Assembly (NCBI RefSeq): GCF_018035235.1
Contig: NZ_WPCV01000005.1
Coordinates: forward strand, 186,001-250,000
Direction: 5' to 3'
DNA from: Citrobacter sp. On2M
GTDB lineage: Bacteria > Pseudomonadota > Gammaproteobacteria > Enterobacterales > Enterobacteriaceae
DNA length: 64,000 nucleotides
The first letter of the stretch is position 1. Every line of letters starts with the position of its first letter. This document shows, piece after piece, positions 62,054 to 64,000 of this stretch. Under the pieces are notes generated by a model. It did not search any database, had not been told where the DNA came from, and saw nothing but the letters and a program-made list of their open reading frames with translations. A program made the position numbers and the translations under genes.

Positions 62054-64000
62054 TTAATTACCGTGCAGACGGCGTGCGTCGATCACATCCGGCACCTGGT
62101 TAAGCTTGCCGAGCACGCGTCCGAGCACCTGCAGGTTGTAGATTTCGATGGTCATATCGATGGTGGCAAGCTGTTGTTTGGTATCACTCCGGCTGGCAAC
62201 GCCCAGCACGTTCACCTTCTCGTTGGCAAGAATAGTGGTGATATCACGCAACAAGCCGCTGCGATCGTTAGCCTGGACGCGAACCACCAGCGAATATCCT
62301 GCCGAGTAGCTTTCGCCCCAAACCGCGTCAACAATACGTTCCGGCGCATGCGAGCGCAGTTCATTCAGCTGTTCGCAATCCGCCCGGTGGACCGAAATAC
62401 CACGTCCTTGAGTGATAAACCCGACAATTTCATCACCTGGAATCGGCTGGCAACAGCGAGCGATGTGGTGCATCAGATTACCCACCCCTTCAACCACCAC
62501 GCGACCATCGTCTTTACGGCGGCTCTGCGGCGCTTGCGTTTTCTGCTGGAGCTGTTTCAGCGCGGCGGCATCCTGCTCTGCAGCGCTTGGCTTATTAAAC
62601 TGCGCCTGCAGGAAGTTCACCATCTGGTTAAGGCGGATGTCGCCTCCACCAATCGCCGCCAGAAGCTCATCCAGTTCATTGAAGCTGTAGCGCGGCAGCA
62701 GGTGCTTTTCCGCTTCTTTCAGGCTAATACCTAAATGCGCCAGCTCATCGTCGAGGATCTGGCGACCCGCCAGGATATTTTTATCGCGATCCTGTTTACG
62801 GAACCAGGCGTGGATCTTCGAACGCCCACGACTGGTGGTCACGTAGCCGAGGTTAGGATTCAACCAGTCGCGGCTTGGGTTTGGCTGTTTCTGGGTGATA
62901 ATTTCAATTTGATCGCCCATCTGCAGTTGGTAAGTAAATGGTACGATGCGCCCGCCAATTTTCGCGCCAATGCAACGGTGTCCCACATCGCTGTGGATGT
63001 GATAAGCAAAATCGAGCGGCGTGGAGCCTGCAGGCAGATCTACAACGTCGCCTTTCGGCGTAAAGACGTAAACCCGGTCATCAAAGACCTGGCTACGGAC
63101 TTCATCCAGCATTTCGCCGGAATCAGCCATCTCTTCCTGCCAGGCGATCAGTTTACGCAGCCATGCGATACGATCTTCATGACCGGAGCGTGCCGCGCCT
63201 GAGGCTGTGCCCTCTTTGTATTTCCAGTGCGCAGCAACGCCCAGTTCGGCATCTTCGTGCATCTGTTTGGTGCGGATCTGAATTTCAATGGTTTTCCCGC
63301 CCGGCCCCAGCACAACCGTATGGATTGACTGGTAGCCGTTGGGTTTCGGGTTCGCGACGTAGTCATCGAACTCATCCGGCAGATGGCGATAGTGAGTATG
63401 TACTATTCCGAGCGCGGCGTAGCAATCCTGTAAACGCTCCGCCACGATACGCACCGCGCGCACATCGAACAGTTCATCAAAGGCTAACTGTTTTTTCTGC
63501 ATTTTGCGCCAGATGCTGTAGATGTGCTTCGGACGTCCGTAAACTTCGGCTTTGACGCCTTCCGTTTTCATCTCTGAGCGCAAATGACCGACGAATTCAT
63601 CAATGTAGTGTTCGCGATCGATACGACGTTCATGCAGCAGCTTGGCAATACGTTTGTATTCAGCCGGGTGCAGATAACGGAAGCAGTAATCTTCCAGCTC
63701 CCATTTTAACTGCCCAATACCCAACCGGTTAGCCAGCGGGGCATAGATATTGGTGCACTCTTTTGCTGCCAGAACGCGTTCATCTTCCGGTGCGTCTTTC
63801 ACTTCACGCAGATGAGCAATGCGCTCCGCCAGCTTGATGACCACACAGCGGAAATCATCCACCATAGCCAGCAGCATGCGGCGGACGTTATCGACCTGCT
63901 CGGAAGAGACTGAATCGGTATGCGTGGCTTTAAGCTGGCGTATCGCCGCCATGTCACGCACGCCGTGGATAAGATGAACAATGGATTTGCCCACGCTCTC
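62054..64000 (-). CDS. relA: GTP pyrophosphokinase RelA, N-terminus outside window
   Basis: Ribosome-associated (p)ppGpp synthetase. About 648 C-terminal residues are visible of roughly 744; the frame is open to the window edge (ESVG...), so a GTG at 63994 is not the start. The window has the degenerate HD region, the synthetase domain (FDELFDVRAVRIV and NPKPNGYQSIHT), TGS (VYVFTPKGDVVDLPAGSTPLDFAYHIHS), a zinc-finger region with CCQPIPGDEIVGF, and the ACT domain at the C-terminus. No defects seen. Confidence 0.97.
   Translation of the reverse strand, partial: ESVGKSIVHLIHGVRDMAAIRQLKATHTDSVSSEQVDNVRRMLLAMVDDFRCVVIKLAERIAHLREVKDAPEDERVLAAKECTNIYAPLANRLGIGQLKWELEDYCFRYLHPAEYKRIAKLLHERRIDREHYIDEFVGHLRSEMKTEGVKAEVYGRPKHIYSIWRKMQKKQLAFDELFDVRAVRIVAERLQDCYAALGIVHTHYRHLPDEFDDYVANPKPNGYQSIHTVVLGPGGKTIEIQIRTKQMHEDAELGVAAHWKYKEGTASGAARSGHEDRIAWLRKLIAWQEEMADSGEMLDEVRSQVFDDRVYVFTPKGDVVDLPAGSTPLDFAYHIHSDVGHRCIGAKIGGRIVPFTYQLQMGDQIEIITQKQPNPSRDWLNPNLGYVTTSRGRSKIHAWFRKQDRDKNILAGRQILDDELAHLGISLKEAEKHLLPRYSFNELDELLAAIGGGDIRLNQMVNFLQAQFNKPSAAEQDAAALKQLQQKTQAPQSRRKDDGRVVVEGVGNLMHHIARCCQPIPGDEIVGFITQGRGISVHRADCEQLNELRSHAPERIVDAVWGESYSAGYSLVVRVQANDRSGLLRDITTILANEKVNVLGVASRSDTKQQLATIDMTIEIYNLQVLGRVLGKLNQVPDVIDARRLHGN

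Overview
The window is enterobacterial chromosome, most likely Citrobacter or a close relative. The backbone follows the E. coli/Salmonella order asc-hyc-hyp-fhlA ... mutS ... rpoS-nlpD-pcm-surE-truD-ispFD-ftsB-cysCND-iap-cysHIJ-queD-queE-eno-pyrG-mazG-relA, with near-identical protein lengths. The genus is an inference from gene content; no rRNA or tRNA gene is present to confirm it.

Layout. 0-2.2 kb: end of the aryl-beta-glucoside asc operon (ascF partial, ascB). 2.3-2.6 kb: a SymE-like toxin with a LexA-box match. 2.7-16.7 kb: formate hydrogenlyase structural operon (hycI to hycA, minus strand), divergent maturation genes hypABCDE and the activator gene fhlA, with two facing sigma-54 promoters between hycA and hypA. 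16.7-17.0 kb: ygbA with an NsrR-like site. 17.1-25.2 kb: an AT-rich accessory block encoding a malic enzyme, a DcuC-family carrier, an RpiR-family regulator, a fumarase/aspartase-superfamily lyase, a porin and a secreted SGNH hydrolase. 25.2-28.8 kb: sitABCD Mn/Fe ABC importer with an MntR-like operator. 28.8-31.1 kb: an M20 peptidase with the YjiH/YjiG membrane pair. 31.7-37.6 kb: mutS, a hok/sok-type toxin-antitoxin, and the hydroxyarylic acid decarboxylase genes ecdBCD with a divergent MarR regulator. 37.6-44.5 kb: rpoS, nlpD, pcm, surE, truD, ispF, ispD, ftsB, ygbE. 44.5-53.8 kb: sulfate assimilation (cysCND, cysHIJ) around iap, and queD. 53.9-57.9 kb: queE and a nanE-PTS-RpiR amino-sugar cluster. 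57.9-64 kb: eno, pyrG, mazG and relA (partial).

How genes work together. HycB-G form the membrane-bound hydrogenase arm, HycI/HycH and HypA-E mature its NiFe centre, and HycA and FhlA set expression. CysD/N/C activate sulfate to PAPS, CysH reduces it to sulfite and CysJI reduces sulfite to sulfide. IspD and IspF are MEP-pathway steps. FtsB is a divisome gene and NlpD activates the amidase AmiC.

The most novel signal is the accessory block at 17-25 kb. Four copies of one 18-bp palindromic motif (GRGAA-N7-TTCCCA) lie upstream of the dcuC-like and rpiR-like genes and between the lyase and porin genes. This suggests one regulon for an unknown fumarate-yielding (succinyl-type) compound: outer-membrane entry, periplasmic hydrolysis, inner-membrane C4-dicarboxylate transport, cleavage to fumarate, and malate to pyruvate. 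The block sits between fhlA/ygbA and mutS, the interval that holds SPI-1 (next to sitABCD) in Salmonella. Features familiar from E. coli K-12 that are missing here are CRISPR-Cas between iap and cysH, mazEF between relA and mazG, and the ygc genes between queD and queE.
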